Shown here: in pieces, positions 39,293 to 49,024 of the stretch
How positions within the stretch are numbered: position 1 is the stretch's first letter
Layout of the letters: the number at the start of each line of letters is the position of its first letter
NCBI RefSeq assembly: GCF_003364195.1
Contig: NZ_NXLQ01000007.1
Location: 1 to 64,000, forward strand
Length of the DNA stretch: 64,000 nucleotides
Source of the DNA: Helicobacter didelphidarum
Lineage (GTDB): Bacteria > Campylobacterota > Campylobacteria > Campylobacterales > Helicobacteraceae
Direction of reading: 5' to 3'
The notes under the pieces: generated by a model
What the model was told of the DNA's origin: nothing
Database searches by the model: none
Seen by the model: the letters and a program-made list of their open reading frames with translations, nothing else
Position numbers and translations under genes: made by a program

Positions 39293-40078
39293 TTGCGATT
39301 AAATCATTTTATCTCAAAATACAGCAATTATTCTCGCAGGGAAGCAGATAATTTAGTACAAAATGCCAGTATCAAAATTAATCATACTCTTGCTACAAGA
39401 CACACACAAGTCCCAGATGAAGTAATTAAAAATCCATACAAACCTCATAAAAATTTTAGAATCTTTATACATGGAAAAGAGTTGAAATATAAAAAGGAAG
39501 AAATCTTTACTGCAATTGTATATCATAAACCAAAAGGCGAATTGGTAAGTAAAAGAGATGATTTAGGAAGAAGATTAATTTATGAAAGTTTAAATATAAA
39601 ATATAAACATTTTATGCCTGTTGGCAGACTTGATTTTGCAAGCGAAGGACTACTTATTTTAAGTGATAGTAAAGAGGTTGTGCGAAAGCTTATGGAATCT
39701 TCACTACCACGCGTTTATATTATCAAAATTGATATGCCAATGCATAAAAAAATGATTCTCGCAATGCAACAAGGAATTTTTATTCAAAATGCAAAAGCCG
39801 GTGGACATCATCTTAGCAAGATTCAAGAAATGGAATTCCAACCAATGGAATTCGAAATTATTAAAAGCGGTAAAATATCTAAGTTAAAAGTATCCTTACA
39901 TGGAGGACAAAACCGAGAATTACGAAGATTCTTTGCACATTTTCATGCAAATGTTTTAGATTTACGACGAGTGAGCTATGGTTTTATAAATTTGAATGCC
40001 TTACCTGTCGGAAAAACACGTTTTTTCACAAAACAAGAATATAATGATCTTAAGGTATTTATGCAGCAATCACGATAA
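39293..40078 (+). CDS. RsuA/RluB-family pseudouridine synthase
   Basis: rRNA pseudouridine synthase of 261 residues. An N-terminal S4 RNA-binding domain (RLNHFISKYSNYSRREAD) is followed by the catalytic motif GRLDFASEGLL, whose Asp attacks the uridine, and QNRELRRFF near the end. The start is a TTG directly after the helicase stop, with AAGGAT upstream; no ATG gives a complete S4 domain. Target position (16S 516 or 23S 2605) cannot be told from sequence. Coupled to the upstream helicase, which fits ribosome biogenesis. Confidence 0.9.
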   Translation: MRLNHFISKYSNYSRREADNLVQNASIKINHTLATRHTQVPDEVIKNPYKPHKNFRIFIHGKELKYKKEEIFTAIVYHKPKGELVSKRDDLGRRLIYESLNIKYKHFMPVGRLDFASEGLLILSDSKEVVRKLMESSLPRVYIIKIDMPMHKKMILAMQQGIFIQNAKAGGHHLSKIQEMEFQPMEFEIIKSGKISKLKVSLHGGQNRELRRFFAHFHANVLDLRRVSYGFINLNALPVGKTRFFTKQEYNDLKVFMQQSR

Positions 40079-40128
40079 AATATTGAATCAACACAATTAT
40101 TCTTATAATTTTGTAGCTAAGGAAAAAT

Positions 40129-40668
40129 ATGGCAAAAAAAGACAACAACATGCAAGAAATAAACCAGTTGGCAAAATACACGACTACAAATTCAGCATTA
40201 AATAGCCTCACACATCTCGGGAAAACAACTCATTACACCTTTGAATATAATCCAAGACTCTTAGAATCTGTTCCAAATCCACATCCACAAAATGATTATT
40301 TTATTAAATTTAATTGTCCAGAATTTACGTCACTTTGTCCAATTACTGGGCAGCCAGATTTTGCGACGATTTATATCAGTTATATTCCTAACAAAAAAAT
40401 TGTAGAATCTAAATCACTTAAGCTTTATCTTTTTAGTTTCCGTAATCATGGAGGGTTTCATGAAGATTGCGTAAATACGATTGCAAAAGATTTGATTATA
40501 TGCTTATCTCCGAGATATTTAGAAGTGTGGGGAAAATTTACCCCTCGGGGTGGATTAAGTATTGATCCTTATGTGAATTATGGTGCAAACAATACACCAT
40601 TTCAAGAAATGGCAAAACAAAGGCTATGGCAACATGATATGTATCCAGAAATAATCACGAATCGTTGA
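40129..40668 (+). CDS. queF: 7-cyano-7-deazaguanine reductase
   Basis: QueF reduces preQ0 to preQ1 with NADPH in queuosine (tRNA) synthesis. The 179-residue protein is slightly longer than the short unimodular form. It has ESVPNPHP, the nucleophile Cys in [15 protein letters not shown] with the proton-donor Asp downstream, and [10 protein letters not shown] binding substrate. TAAGGAAAAAT precedes the ATG. It ends in a short inverted repeat (TTGATTG/CAATCAA at 40665-40686). Confidence 0.95.
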   Translation: MAKKDNNMQEINQLAKYTTTNSALNSLTHLGKTTHYTFEYNPRLLESVPNPHPQNDYFIKFNCPEFTSLCPITGQPDFATIYISYIPNKKIVESKSLKLYLFSFRNHGGFHEDCVNTIAKDLIICLSPRYLEVWGKFTPRGGLSIDPYVNYGANNTPFQEMAKQRLWQHDMYPEIITNR

Positions 40669-40782
40669 TTGTTGAAAAGCAATCAATCAAGATGTTAAAG
40701 ATTCGCATATTATTTAATTTAGATATTTTTTAAATTGCAGTAATCATAAAAATAGATTAAATGTCTTATAGAATCGACATGA

Positions 40783-40788
40783 TATAAT
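40783..40788 (+). promoter_or_regulatory. -10 box upstream of 40.8-kb unknown gene
   Basis: TATAAT in ATGATATAATACTA, about 31 bases before the TTG start at 40819. Confidence 0.45.
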
Positions 40789-40818
40789 ACTAATATAGTT
40801 TAAACTTTGAGGTGGAAA

Positions 40819-41802
40819 TTGAATAAAAATGATTCCAAAGAACAACCTATAAAATTTAAGATTCAGTATTATCGCAAAGATAATATACGATCTATAAACG
40901 CTTTTGTGCGTAATAAAATCGAGAAAGATATGCTTAAGGTTCTGAAAAATATTGCAGAAATTTTGCAAATACACTTACAAGTTGAAAGTGAAACAAGTGT
41001 TGGTGGATTGATTGAGATATTAACTTTACATATTGATTTCCCTAAAAATTATGAAAACTCACTCCCATCTTTGCAACCACATATTGCTGATATTCTTGCG
41101 TATTATCTCTCATATATAGATGGCGATTCAATGATAGATGATACTGAGAATCTCTTTAAAAATAAAAAGATTCAAAGATTGGTATCAAATTTCTATCAGA
41201 AAATTAGTAAGTATGATAAAATCGAAAAAATATGTTATAAAATTGATGGAAGTGAGAGATTTGTAAAGAAAATTTTTTTTACAAATTTTATTTTAGCAAA
41301 TAAACGAGATATTGAAATAGACAATCATGCGATTATAGAAATTATTTCACCTATTTTGCAAGAAGGAAATTATAAATGGAGAGGCAAATACAAAGATGAA
41401 AAAATTGATTTTATTATGGCAGATTCCTTATTTCAACAAGAAGTTATTGCTTCCAAATATGAATTTACGAATGGGTCTTTTCTGCAATGTAATCTTGAGG
41501 TTACAAGAACTTTTGATGAATATGGAGATGAAAGCAAGTTGCGTTCATATAAAGTTTTGAAAGTTTATGAATTTAATAAAGAGGGCTTACTAAATAATGA
41601 ATGTTATAATACAATCAATAATAATTTGTGGAATCAAAATATGGGGGAAGATTCTAAAATAATTCATTCCAATGATTTCACAAAGACAATACATATTCAA
41701 AAGATTCATAAAACACAACAATATCAAAGTGAAAATAAGAAAAAAATGAAAAAAAATGAACAAGAATCACAAGAAAACCAGCCGAATCTTTTTGATTTTT
41801 AA
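40819..41802 (+). CDS. Conserved-looking protein of unknown function
   Basis: Unrecognised soluble protein of 327 residues. The start is a TTG at 40819, chosen because GAGGTGG sits at the right distance; the TTG at 40807 would overlap that site. The sequence is acidic-basic mixed, with a helical first half, a central strand-rich part (KYKDEKIDFIMADSLF), and a Lys/Gln/Glu-rich tail ending PNLFDF. NLFDF at the extreme C-terminus resembles a sliding-clamp-binding (QxxLF) motif, QPNLFDF. That would fit a DNA-processing role but is only a suggestion. Confidence 0.65.
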   Translation: MNKNDSKEQPIKFKIQYYRKDNIRSINAFVRNKIEKDMLKVLKNIAEILQIHLQVESETSVGGLIEILTLHIDFPKNYENSLPSLQPHIADILAYYLSYIDGDSMIDDTENLFKNKKIQRLVSNFYQKISKYDKIEKICYKIDGSERFVKKIFFTNFILANKRDIEIDNHAIIEIISPILQEGNYKWRGKYKDEKIDFIMADSLFQQEVIASKYEFTNGSFLQCNLEVTRTFDEYGDESKLRSYKVLKVYEFNKEGLLNNECYNTINNNLWNQNMGEDSKIIHSNDFTKTIHIQKIHKTQQYQSENKKKMKKNEQESQENQPNLFDF

Positions 41803-42003
41803 TTTCAATGTTACACAGATTTTGGGTAGAATTCATTTATAGTAGTTGATAGAAAGAAAAAGAACTTTTATGATATTAGATTTTTTAATTATATTATCAT
41901 AATAGAAACTTTCGTGAGTAAATAATTCAATAACCTATGTTAATCTTTTAATTGAAAAATCTTGATAGAATTTTAGTCTATAATTTAATAAAAGGAATAA
42001 AAC

Positions 42004-42369
42004 ATGGAGAAAGTTTCTGATTTTGAGACTTATCATATAGTATCTTGGAATATCGAGAATTTTATATATAATGAGATAAAACTGAATGTTTTAGCGCAAA
42101 ATAGTGCAAGTAAAGAAATTCAAATCATTATGCCTAAGAATAGCGAGATGAAAGAACATAAAGCACCATTTGCTATAAGTGTACAAGTACTTCGTGGATG
42201 GATTGAATTTAGTATAGATGATAAAATTATGAAGTTACAAGAGCTTGATATGATAAGTTTAGAAGCGAATATCCCCCATTCATTAAAAGCTTTAAAAGAT
42301 AGTATTGTGCGTTTGAGTTTGGCAAAAAATGATTCTGTTGCTCGTGTGAATGCGGTGTTAAAAAATTAG
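42004..42369 (+). CDS. Small cupin-domain protein
   Basis: Single-domain cupin of 121 residues. The beta-barrel core is MPKNSEMKEHKAPFAISVQVLRG (metal-site-like E-x-H), WIEFSIDDKI and DMISLEANIPHSLKAL, matching the two cupin motifs. One of the usual His ligands is replaced, so metal binding is uncertain. AAAAGGAATAAAAC precedes the ATG. It is a lone gene; homologues occur in other Helicobacter. Function unknown. Confidence 0.8.
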   Translation: MEKVSDFETYHIVSWNIENFIYNEIKLNVLAQNSASKEIQIIMPKNSEMKEHKAPFAISVQVLRGWIEFSIDDKIMKLQELDMISLEANIPHSLKALKDSIVRLSLAKNDSVARVNAVLKN

Positions 42370-42614
42370 TTCAGATTTTATATTTTTTATAATTTCGTGC
42401 AGCTTAGTCTTGTCTCATTATTATTGCATATAATCTAAAAATAAACCATAAATACTTCATATTCATTATTTGAAGAAATAAGATTGATTAATTAAAAAAT
42501 ATAGTCTAAAATTTTGTTCCTGACTGCAATATACACTTTTTACTTGATTTTTTCAAAACAAAGAATTGAATAAATCTTTATTTTGAAGTGTTTTAGAATT
42601 TTTAGGTTCAATTA

Positions 42615-43490
42615 TTAACGAAAGAGATTCTGCAAATGAATTACATTATCATGAAAACTACGAAAATCTCTACGCTTTTGTTTTGAAGGATATATCTTGC
42701 CTAAGACTTTTGATACAGTAACACTTGCCTGCATATCTTTTCGACTAATAAAATCTGATATTGCTTGTTTTTTTCTAGAATCTGAAAGTCCATATTCTGC
42801 AGGTTTATAGTCCTTATAAGTGAAACAATCATATTTTTTCATAAGCATACTAAAGATACTTTGGTCGTGGCGATTTTCTCTAAATTCAGGGTAATTTGGT
42901 GTGATTGATGGACTATCATCGACAAGGTAAAAATGATTATAAATAATCTCAAGCCATTCGTTGATAAGCTGAAGTGTAAATGGAGATTTTTTCATAAAAA
43001 TCGCTGTAGCCTTAATTTGTGGGGATTCTATAAATTTTGGATTGTCTAACACTCCAAAATGTGCGAAAATATCACCTTTTGTCCATTGTTTTTCTAATAG
43101 TCCTCCAAGTCGAAATCCAACAATATCATGATTTTTTAGAATCTGTAATTTTTCCAAAAGATTTTTCCCTTGATTATGTATAAATTCGCAACCACTATCA
43201 GCATATATAAGCCAATCGTTATCATTCATTTGTTCTAAGCTTTGTAATATAACTTGAGGTTTCCAGCACCAATAGCCAAATCCGCGAGTGGGTTTTACCC
43301 CCCCCCCCCCATCGTTTTTCTGATAAAATTTATCTCCGAGCCGTTGTTTGAATCTCAAGTCAAGATTATACTCATTATAGAGCAGAATATCTGTAAAGAT
43401 TCCCATATTTGTAGCTTGACTAAGAAATCTTAGACTACTTGGTAAAAGATTTATGTTAGCAAATGTACAGACATATATATTTTGTTGCAT
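42615..43490 (-). CDS. Phase-variable glycosyltransferase-like protein (ON)
   Basis: A 291-residue protein resembling capsule/LPS sugar-transferase families that open with a short Rossmann half: YVCTFANINL, a GFGYWCWKPQVILQSL segment, WLIYADSGCEF (a D-x-D-like nucleotide-sugar site), then NRHDQSIFSML. Its coding sequence contains a run of 13 G (13 C on the plus strand at 43298-43310) reading as four Gly near residue 60; with 13 the frame is open. AAAGGAAATAAA precedes the ATG. Gain or loss of one C would stop translation shortly after, so expression is likely phase-variable. Confidence 0.85.
   Translation of the reverse strand: MQQNIYVCTFANINLLPSSLRFLSQATNMGIFTDILLYNEYNLDLRFKQRLGDKFYQKNDGGGGVKPTRGFGYWCWKPQVILQSLEQMNDNDWLIYADSGCEFIHNQGKNLLEKLQILKNHDIVGFRLGGLLEKQWTKGDIFAHFGVLDNPKFIESPQIKATAIFMKKSPFTLQLINEWLEIIYNHFYLVDDSPSITPNYPEFRENRHDQSIFSMLMKKYDCFTYKDYKPAEYGLSDSRKKQAISDFISRKDMQASVTVSKVLGKIYPSKQKRRDFRSFHDNVIHLQNLFR
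43298..43310. repeat. Poly-C tract, 13 C, phase-variation switch
   Basis: Homopolymer of 13 C inside the sugar-transferase-like gene. A multiple-of-three change keeps the frame; any other change breaks it. Confidence 0.9.
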
Positions 43491-43534
43491 TTTATTTCCT
43501 TTAACAATTTATTGAATCAAAGATTCTATGGATA

Positions 43535-44983
43535 TTAGTTTTTAAATTTATTTTTGGTGGCAAAATATATGATATAGCATATCACAATGTATATAATTGT
43601 TCCCCAAATAGCAATGCGTTGGCTTTCATCAAAATACACACCAATCATTGATATAACACAACCAAAGATTCCAATAATTTGTATGTATGGTGTAAAAGGT
43701 GTTTTATATGCTAAATCATCTAGTTTCCCGCCACTAGCAAGATATTGTTTGCGAAAGGCATATTGACAATAGCTAATGCTAGTCCATACAATCATCATTG
43801 TAAAACCACTCACAGTAATTAAAGATTCCATCATATTATCAATATTTTTATTGTTGATATATGCACTGAAATCAGGGTTTATTTGCAGTGCAATATAAAT
43901 AACTAGTTCAAAGAAAAATGGTAAAAGTGAAAATCCCATTGTCATTAATAATGCATAAACAGGAATTCCTCGTTTATTAATTGTAGCAAAAATTTTTGGA
44001 TACATTTTCTTTTGTGCTAACCCCCATATCATACGCGCACTTGCATATAAGCCAGAATTTGCGGTAGAAAATAAAGCGGCGATCAGAATAAAACGCATAA
44101 TATCGGGAATATAGGGCAATCCATTTTCGACAAAAGGCAATTTGATAATTTGGAGGGTTGTTACAAATGGACTCTCTGTAATTCTTGCATCATTCATAGG
44201 AACAAAAGTCGCAATAATAAATACAGAACCAATGAAAAATATGATAATTCTAATAAGTGTGGCTTTAATAGCTTTTGGCATAGCATTTCTAGGGTCTTTT
44301 GTCTCACCAACTGCAACACCAATAACCTCTGTCCCAGTAAATGCGAAATTGACGGCTAAGATTGTCATAAATACTGCACTAAAACCATTTGGAAACCACT
44401 GATCATTATTTGCACTATAAAAATTTGCAAAAGTCATATTAAATCCATATAGATATAAATTATAAATAATACTTATAAAACCCAAAAGGAGAAAAATTAA
44501 AACTGCAAATACCTTAATGAAGCTTACAATAAATTCGCCTTCAGCAAAAAGTTTTACCGTGAAAATATTAAGAAGAAAAATTGCTATGGCACATAACGCT
44601 ACCCATACATAGAGATTTACATCGGGAAACCAAGCTGAAATCAACAAAGCAATTGCTGTGTATTCTACCGCAACAGTTGCTACCCAATTTAACCAATACA
44701 TCCAAAAAATTACATATCCAGCACTAGGGCTAATAAATCTATGTGCATAATCTCCGAAACTACCGGTATTTGGAAATGCACTTGATAATTCACCAAGTGA
44801 AAGCATAACACTATAAACAATCACGCTAGCCACGCAATATGCAATAAGTGTGCCTAATGCACCTGCTTGATGAATACTGCCACCACTTCCTACAAAAAGT
44901 CCTGTTCCCATAGCCCCACCAAAAGCTATCATGATTAAATGCCGTGTTTTTATTTCGCGTATAAATGTGTTATTTCCACTCAT
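43535..44983 (-). CDS. Amino-acid permease (APC superfamily)
   Basis: Proton-coupled importer of 482 residues with about twelve membrane helices. The family opening RHLIMIAFGGAMGTGLFVGSG is followed by AGALGTLIAYCVASV and NFAFTGTEVIGVAVGETKDP, as in lysine/arginine/proline permeases such as LysP and RocE. The exact substrate cannot be read from sequence. The ATG at 44983 lacks a strong site. Confidence 0.9.
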   Translation of the reverse strand: MSGNNTFIREIKTRHLIMIAFGGAMGTGLFVGSGGSIHQAGALGTLIAYCVASVIVYSVMLSLGELSSAFPNTGSFGDYAHRFISPSAGYVIFWMYWLNWVATVAVEYTAIALLISAWFPDVNLYVWVALCAIAIFLLNIFTVKLFAEGEFIVSFIKVFAVLIFLLLGFISIIYNLYLYGFNMTFANFYSANNDQWFPNGFSAVFMTILAVNFAFTGTEVIGVAVGETKDPRNAMPKAIKATLIRIIIFFIGSVFIIATFVPMNDARITESPFVTTLQIIKLPFVENGLPYIPDIMRFILIAALFSTANSGLYASARMIWGLAQKKMYPKIFATINKRGIPVYALLMTMGFSLLPFFFELVIYIALQINPDFSAYINNKNIDNMMESLITVSGFTMMIVWTSISYCQYAFRKQYLASGGKLDDLAYKTPFTPYIQIIGIFGCVISMIGVYFDESQRIAIWGTIIYIVICYIIYFATKNKFKN

Positions 44984-45343
44984 TCTATTTGAATCCTTGT
45001 ATCGTATAATTTCTATACCATTTGTTATGCACTATACTATTTTTTATATTCAAGAAACTCTTAATAATATAAGGCAATAATATTTTAGCGAAAATTATTT
45101 ACTATGTGTGAAAAAAGCACTGGAATAGTTTGTTTTTATAGCCAATACAGATTCTATAACTTTTTGAGAAGTAGTTACTATGATAAGAGTGTCAAAATTT
45201 GGAGCAACAAATCTTAATTTATTTGGGAACTGAAAGATAAAACAATATTGAAACATTGTTTAAAACAAAAACTAATGTCCAAAACTCTTAAATTTATCTG
45301 TAATTTCGTAGGAGCAGGTGCATTTATCTTTCCACGACACAAT
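44984..45343. other. Permease-RavA-like intergenic region
   Basis: No gene seen. ACAAT/ATTGT arms at about 45240-45261 form a small hairpin downstream of the RavA-like stop that may end its transcript. The rest should hold the permease promoter. Confidence 0.35.
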
Positions 45344-46984
45344 TTAATGTGGAATTCTCTTTGTGCTTTCCTCATATTTTTTAATTTGCGTATCAAATAC
45401 ACGAATGAGATTTGGAAGATTTTTTTGTATTCTATATAAAGCACTTAAATGTGCCTTGAGTGGATTGCCCCAAATTGGATTTGGTCGTGATACCGAATCT
45501 ATTTGCATCTTGCATGCTTCAATAGCCTTATTTAAGCCAACAGAAAGAGAACGTAATTGTGCAAGATAGTCTCTTGCATCTTTGATTTTTATTGCAACAT
45601 TTGTTTTAAAATTGTTTAATGAGTAATCTACTTTTTTCTTTATTGTTTGTAATTCAAGTTCTCGTGTTTGGACTTCTCGCATTTTTGCTTCAAGAATTTC
45701 TTTTGTTTGTTTCAATTTATCTTCCAGCACATTTTTTGCGTCTTGCAATTGCCCTTCAAGATTTAAACGCACCTCTTTATATTGGTCTTCTTTTGCTTTT
45801 ATCTCGGCTATTTGTGATTCCAATCCTTCCCTTTGTTCTTTAATTTTAGAATCTTTATATTTATTTTCCAACACCTCTCTTTGTTCGCGATATTCCGACT
45901 CTTTAGCATTAGCTATTTTTAACCTTTCATCAAGTCCATCTTTTACAGATTTGAATGCCGATCGTTTTAATTGTACTTGTGCCAATTGCGATTCCTTCAG
46001 ATCCATTTCTTGCAACTGCGTTTCTTTTAATCTTTGCTCACATTTACGTAATTCTTGTAAATCAGCATCCATTTCCGCATAATGATTTTGAACAATAAGA
46101 TTTTGATAATGAGTGTAAAACTTTTCTATTTTTTGAAATATTTCATGATGTTGAGTATTTGGAGATGATGAATACGGAACATAAAATAAAAATTCCACAT
46201 TGGGTATAAGCGTAGATTCTGTTTCATATCTTTTTGAAAATTCTTCTTTGCAAGTGCGTTCATATTCTTCATCATGAAAAATAAATGTTGGCAAGTTTTC
46301 ATCCGATAAACTTGTGCAAATAGTAGTTTCAAGATATTTCACTCCATCAGACCAATCCCGAAGGCAATAATAAAACATACCAAAATCCATAGCTGTGATA
46401 TTATTTCTATCATTAATAATGAGATTAACAGCAAGAATATGAAGAAAATCTCTAAATCGTTTATCGGAAATATTAGAAAGTTGTTTTACAACATTGTTTT
46501 CATCATTATCAGTAATGAGTGTTCCTGTAGGATTTGCATGAGCAACAAGAGATTCTATAAAATTGATTGCCTGTGTTTTATTCTCATCATTCCAAAATTG
46601 TTTAAAATTATAAGTATCAAAGAATTTTTTTAACTTATGTGCTTCTGGAGCGAATTGTTTGAGTTTTTCAAAAATTGCTGTATTTCTTTGAGTAAAAAGA
46701 TACTGGTAGAGATGATCTGTGTTTGTATGACTCCCCATTTCACAATATGCGGTATATTTATCTAGCTTATTTTTATTTTTAATAAGACTATTTGCTTTTG
46801 CTTTAATTGGCACTTCACCAAATAATGCTGCAAAACGCATTTGTATATCTAGTGCATCATCATGTCCATAAAGCAACAAAGTTTTATTGCTCAATGTGCA
46901 TAAAAGTGCTAAACGTACCTCTTCTTCCCTTCCATATAACCCTTGGTTTAAAATAGATTCTAATCTTTCGATAGCTTCCTTCAT
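45344..46984 (-). CDS. RavA-like protein with lost ATP site and coiled coil
   Basis: A 546-residue protein that starts like the MoxR/RavA AAA+ family (LYGREEEVRLALLCTLSNKTLLLYG) but has HDDALDI where the Walker A GxxGxxKS belongs, and no Walker B Asp-Glu is seen. The lid-like segment SDKRFRDFLHILAVN and DFGMFYYCLRDW, matching RavA SDRRW and the following helices, is kept. From about 280 to 480 it is a long Glu/Lys/Gln coiled coil. The ATG at 46984 follows GGAG. It probably does not hydrolyse ATP; a scaffold or regulatory role is inferred. No ViaA/VWA partner lies beside it. Confidence 0.7.
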   Translation of the reverse strand: MKEAIERLESILNQGLYGREEEVRLALLCTLSNKTLLLYGHDDALDIQMRFAALFGEVPIKAKANSLIKNKNKLDKYTAYCEMGSHTNTDHLYQYLFTQRNTAIFEKLKQFAPEAHKLKKFFDTYNFKQFWNDENKTQAINFIESLVAHANPTGTLITDNDENNVVKQLSNISDKRFRDFLHILAVNLIINDRNNITAMDFGMFYYCLRDWSDGVKYLETTICTSLSDENLPTFIFHDEEYERTCKEEFSKRYETESTLIPNVEFLFYVPYSSSPNTQHHEIFQKIEKFYTHYQNLIVQNHYAEMDADLQELRKCEQRLKETQLQEMDLKESQLAQVQLKRSAFKSVKDGLDERLKIANAKESEYREQREVLENKYKDSKIKEQREGLESQIAEIKAKEDQYKEVRLNLEGQLQDAKNVLEDKLKQTKEILEAKMREVQTRELELQTIKKKVDYSLNNFKTNVAIKIKDARDYLAQLRSLSVGLNKAIEACKMQIDSVSRPNPIWGNPLKAHLSALYRIQKNLPNLIRVFDTQIKKYEESTKRIPH

Positions 46985-47017
46985 AACAATACTCCACATA
47001 AGAATACACAAATTTAT

Positions 47018-47023
47018 ATTATA
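47018..47023 (-). promoter_or_regulatory. -10 box of RavA-like gene
   Basis: TATAAT on the minus strand, 34 bases upstream of the ATG at 46984. Confidence 0.45.
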
Positions 47024-47271
47024 TCATATTTTAATATGTATTTATAGTTATTGTTAAAATATCAAATTACATTTTTGTAAAAAGTCACATCATTTGCTAT
47101 ATGTTGCTCTAAAAAATGTTTTTATCTTTAAAAGTTCATTGTTAAAATATATTTTATGCCATATCAACATCTTATAGTCATAGAGATAGAATTGGAGTCG
47201 TTTGTTGCTTATAAAAAAATAAAAAAATGATTTTTTTATTGAAATATTAATCTTTTTTCTATATAATTCTT

Positions 47272-47277
47272 GGTTTA
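47272..47277 (+). promoter_or_regulatory. -10 box of ribosomal alpha operon
   Basis: TATAAT with phased T tracts upstream (a long T run at about 47231 and another at about 47253), the typical epsilonproteobacterial promoter style. It lies 209 bases before rpmJ. Confidence 0.5.
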
Positions 47278-47485
47278 ATTCTTTAATATAGATTAAATGA
47301 ATTAAAAATTTTACCTTAAATCAGAAAACAAGAAACTTATATTTAAAGTAAGAAAATTGTAAAGAGCCTTAAATTATGAATATTATAAAAACAACAATAT
47401 TCAATTAGGGTATATTTCATTTTTAGAAATTATTACATTAAGTAAAAGATTGTAATTACTGATATTTTAAGGTTGGGAGTTCGTT

Positions 47486-47599
47486 ATGAAAGTAAGACCA
47501 TCGGTTAAAAAAATGTGCGACAAATGTAAAGTCATTAAGCGCAAAGGTGTGATTCGTGTGATTTGTGCGAATCCAAAACATAAACAAAGACAAGGATAA
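47486..47599 (+). CDS. rpmJ: 50S ribosomal protein L36
   Basis: 37-residue zinc-binding ribosomal protein starting [20 protein letters not shown], with the Cys/Cys/Cys/His zinc set (CDKCK, ICANPKH). GGGAG precedes the ATG. It is the first gene of the cluster with rpsM three bases downstream. In H. pylori it follows infA, which is missing here. Confidence 0.97.
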   Translation: MKVRPSVKKMCDKCKVIKRKGVIRVICANPKHKQRQG

Positions 47600-47602
47600 A
47601 GC

Positions 47603-47965
47603 ATGGCTAGAATTGCTGGTGTAGATTTGCCAAAAAAGAAGAGGGTAGAATATGCTCTAACATATATTTATGGTATTGGACTAAAAAGCTCAAGAGATAT
47701 TCTCAATGCCATAGGTATTTCTTTTGATAAGCGAGTTAATGATCTCAGCGAAGATGAAATTTCAAGAATTGCGAAAAAGATTCAGGAAAACTACATTGTT
47801 GAAGGTGATTTGCGTAAAAAAGTTACAATGGATATTAAAGCATTGATGGATTTAGGTAGTTATCGCGGTTTGCGACATAGAAAAGGCTTACCTGTGCGTG
47901 GGCAAACAACGAAAAATAATGCCCGTACACGAAAAGGTAAGAAAAAAACCGTTGGTAGTAAGTAA
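47603..47965 (+). CDS. rpsM: 30S ribosomal protein S13
   Basis: 120-residue head protein of the small subunit that contacts the P-site tRNA and the L5 bridge. The opening [41 protein letters not shown] and the basic tail are typical. It begins three bases after rpmJ and is separated from rpsK by 10 bp. Confidence 0.98.
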   Translation: MARIAGVDLPKKKRVEYALTYIYGIGLKSSRDILNAIGISFDKRVNDLSEDEISRIAKKIQENYIVEGDLRKKVTMDIKALMDLGSYRGLRHRKGLPVRGQTTKNNARTRKGKKKTVGSK

Positions 47966-47975
47966 GGAGTAGAAT

Positions 47976-48371
47976 ATGGCTAAAAAACAAACGAATCTTA
48001 AAAAAAGAGTGGTGCGAAAAAATATTGCACGTGGAATTGTTTGCATTTCTGCTTCTTTTAATAATACAAATGTTACTGTTACTGATGAAATGGGTAATGT
48101 TGTATGCTGGGCTACTGCGGGTGGTTTAGGATTTAAAGGAAGTAAGAAATCTACCCCATATGCTGCACAACAAGCTGTGGAATCTGCAATGATAAAAGCT
48201 AAGGAACATGGTATTAAGGAGGTGGGTATTAAAGTCCAAGGTCCAGGTAGCGGACGTGAAACTGCTATAAAGAGTGTAGGTTCAGTTGAAGGTATTAAGG
48301 TATTATGGATTAAAGATGTAACCCCATTACCACACAATGGATGTCGCCCACCCAAAAGAAGAAGAGTGTAA
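47976..48371 (+). CDS. rpsK: 30S ribosomal protein S11
   Basis: 131-residue platform protein near the anti-Shine-Dalgarno end of 16S r[46 protein letters not shown] and the C-terminal [13 protein letters not shown] are characteristic. AAGGAG precedes the ATG. Confidence 0.98.
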   Translation: MAKKQTNLKKRVVRKNIARGIVCISASFNNTNVTVTDEMGNVVCWATAGGLGFKGSKKSTPYAAQQAVESAMIKAKEHGIKEVGIKVQGPGSGRETAIKSVGSVEGIKVLWIKDVTPLPHNGCRPPKRRRV

Positions 48372-48380
48372 GGAGGAAGT

Positions 48381-49007
48381 ATGGCACGATATAGAGGACC
48401 AGTAGAAAAAATCGAACGACGATTTGGTGTTTCTTTAGCTCTTAAGGGTGAAAGAAGAATAGCAGGTAAATGTGCTATTGAGCGCAGAAGTTATGGACCA
48501 GGGCAGCATGGGCAAAGAAGAAGTAAAATTTCTGACTATGGCTTACAGTTACGTGAAAAGCAAAAAGCAAAGCTGATGTATGGTGTAAGCGAAAAGCAAT
48601 TTCGATCTATATTTAAAGAAGCTAATCGCCAGGAAGGTAACACTGGTGAAAATCTTATTAAATTGCTTGAAACAAGACTTGATAATGTTGTATATCGAAT
48701 GGGATTTGCAACTACGAGAAGATTCGCAAGGCAACTTGTAACACATGGGCATTTGCTTGTGGATGGTAAAAGAGTAAATATTCCATCATATGTTGTGAAA
48801 CAAGGGCAAAAAATTGAAATCAAAGAAAAAAGTAAGAACAACGCCCAAATTGTTCGCTCATTAGATCTTGTTGCTCAAATAGGTATTGTTCCTTGGGTTG
48901 ATATTGATAAAGATAAACGATATGGTATTTTTACGAGACATCCAGAGAGAAGCGAAGTTGAGATTCCAATAGAGGAGCGTTTGATAGTAGAGCTCTATTC
49001 AAAATAA
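48381..49007 (+). CDS. rpsD: 30S ribosomal protein S4
   Basis: 208-residue assembly-initiating protein with an S4 RNA-binding domain ([20 protein letters not shown] and [20 protein letters not shown]). The N-terminal zinc Cys set is absent, as in many Cys-minus S4 proteins (one Cys at GKCAIERR). AAGGAGG precedes the ATG. In other bacteria S4 represses this operon by binding its leader; a 200-base leader is available here. Confidence 0.98.
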   Translation: MARYRGPVEKIERRFGVSLALKGERRIAGKCAIERRSYGPGQHGQRRSKISDYGLQLREKQKAKLMYGVSEKQFRSIFKEANRQEGNTGENLIKLLETRLDNVVYRMGFATTRRFARQLVTHGHLLVDGKRVNIPSYVVKQGQKIEIKEKSKNNAQIVRSLDLVAQIGIVPWVDIDKDKRYGIFTRHPERSEVEIPIEERLIVELYSK

Positions 49008-49024
49008 GATATGAGGGTAATGTG

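Larger units (their letters stand above)
46985..47485. other. Divergent region upstream of ribosomal operon
   Basis: No infA, map or secY gene is present here. T-rich stretches precede TATAAT at 47272-47277, a likely ribosomal-operon promoter giving a leader of about 200 bases. On the minus strand a -10 for the RavA-like gene lies at 47018-47023. Confidence 0.5.

Noticed and set aside
45214-45444. 76-residue open frame overlapping the 3' end of the RavA-like gene
   Set aside because: No ribosome binding site and no coding-like composition; also considered as a frameshifted C-terminus of RavA-like but the sequence does not continue the coiled coil.
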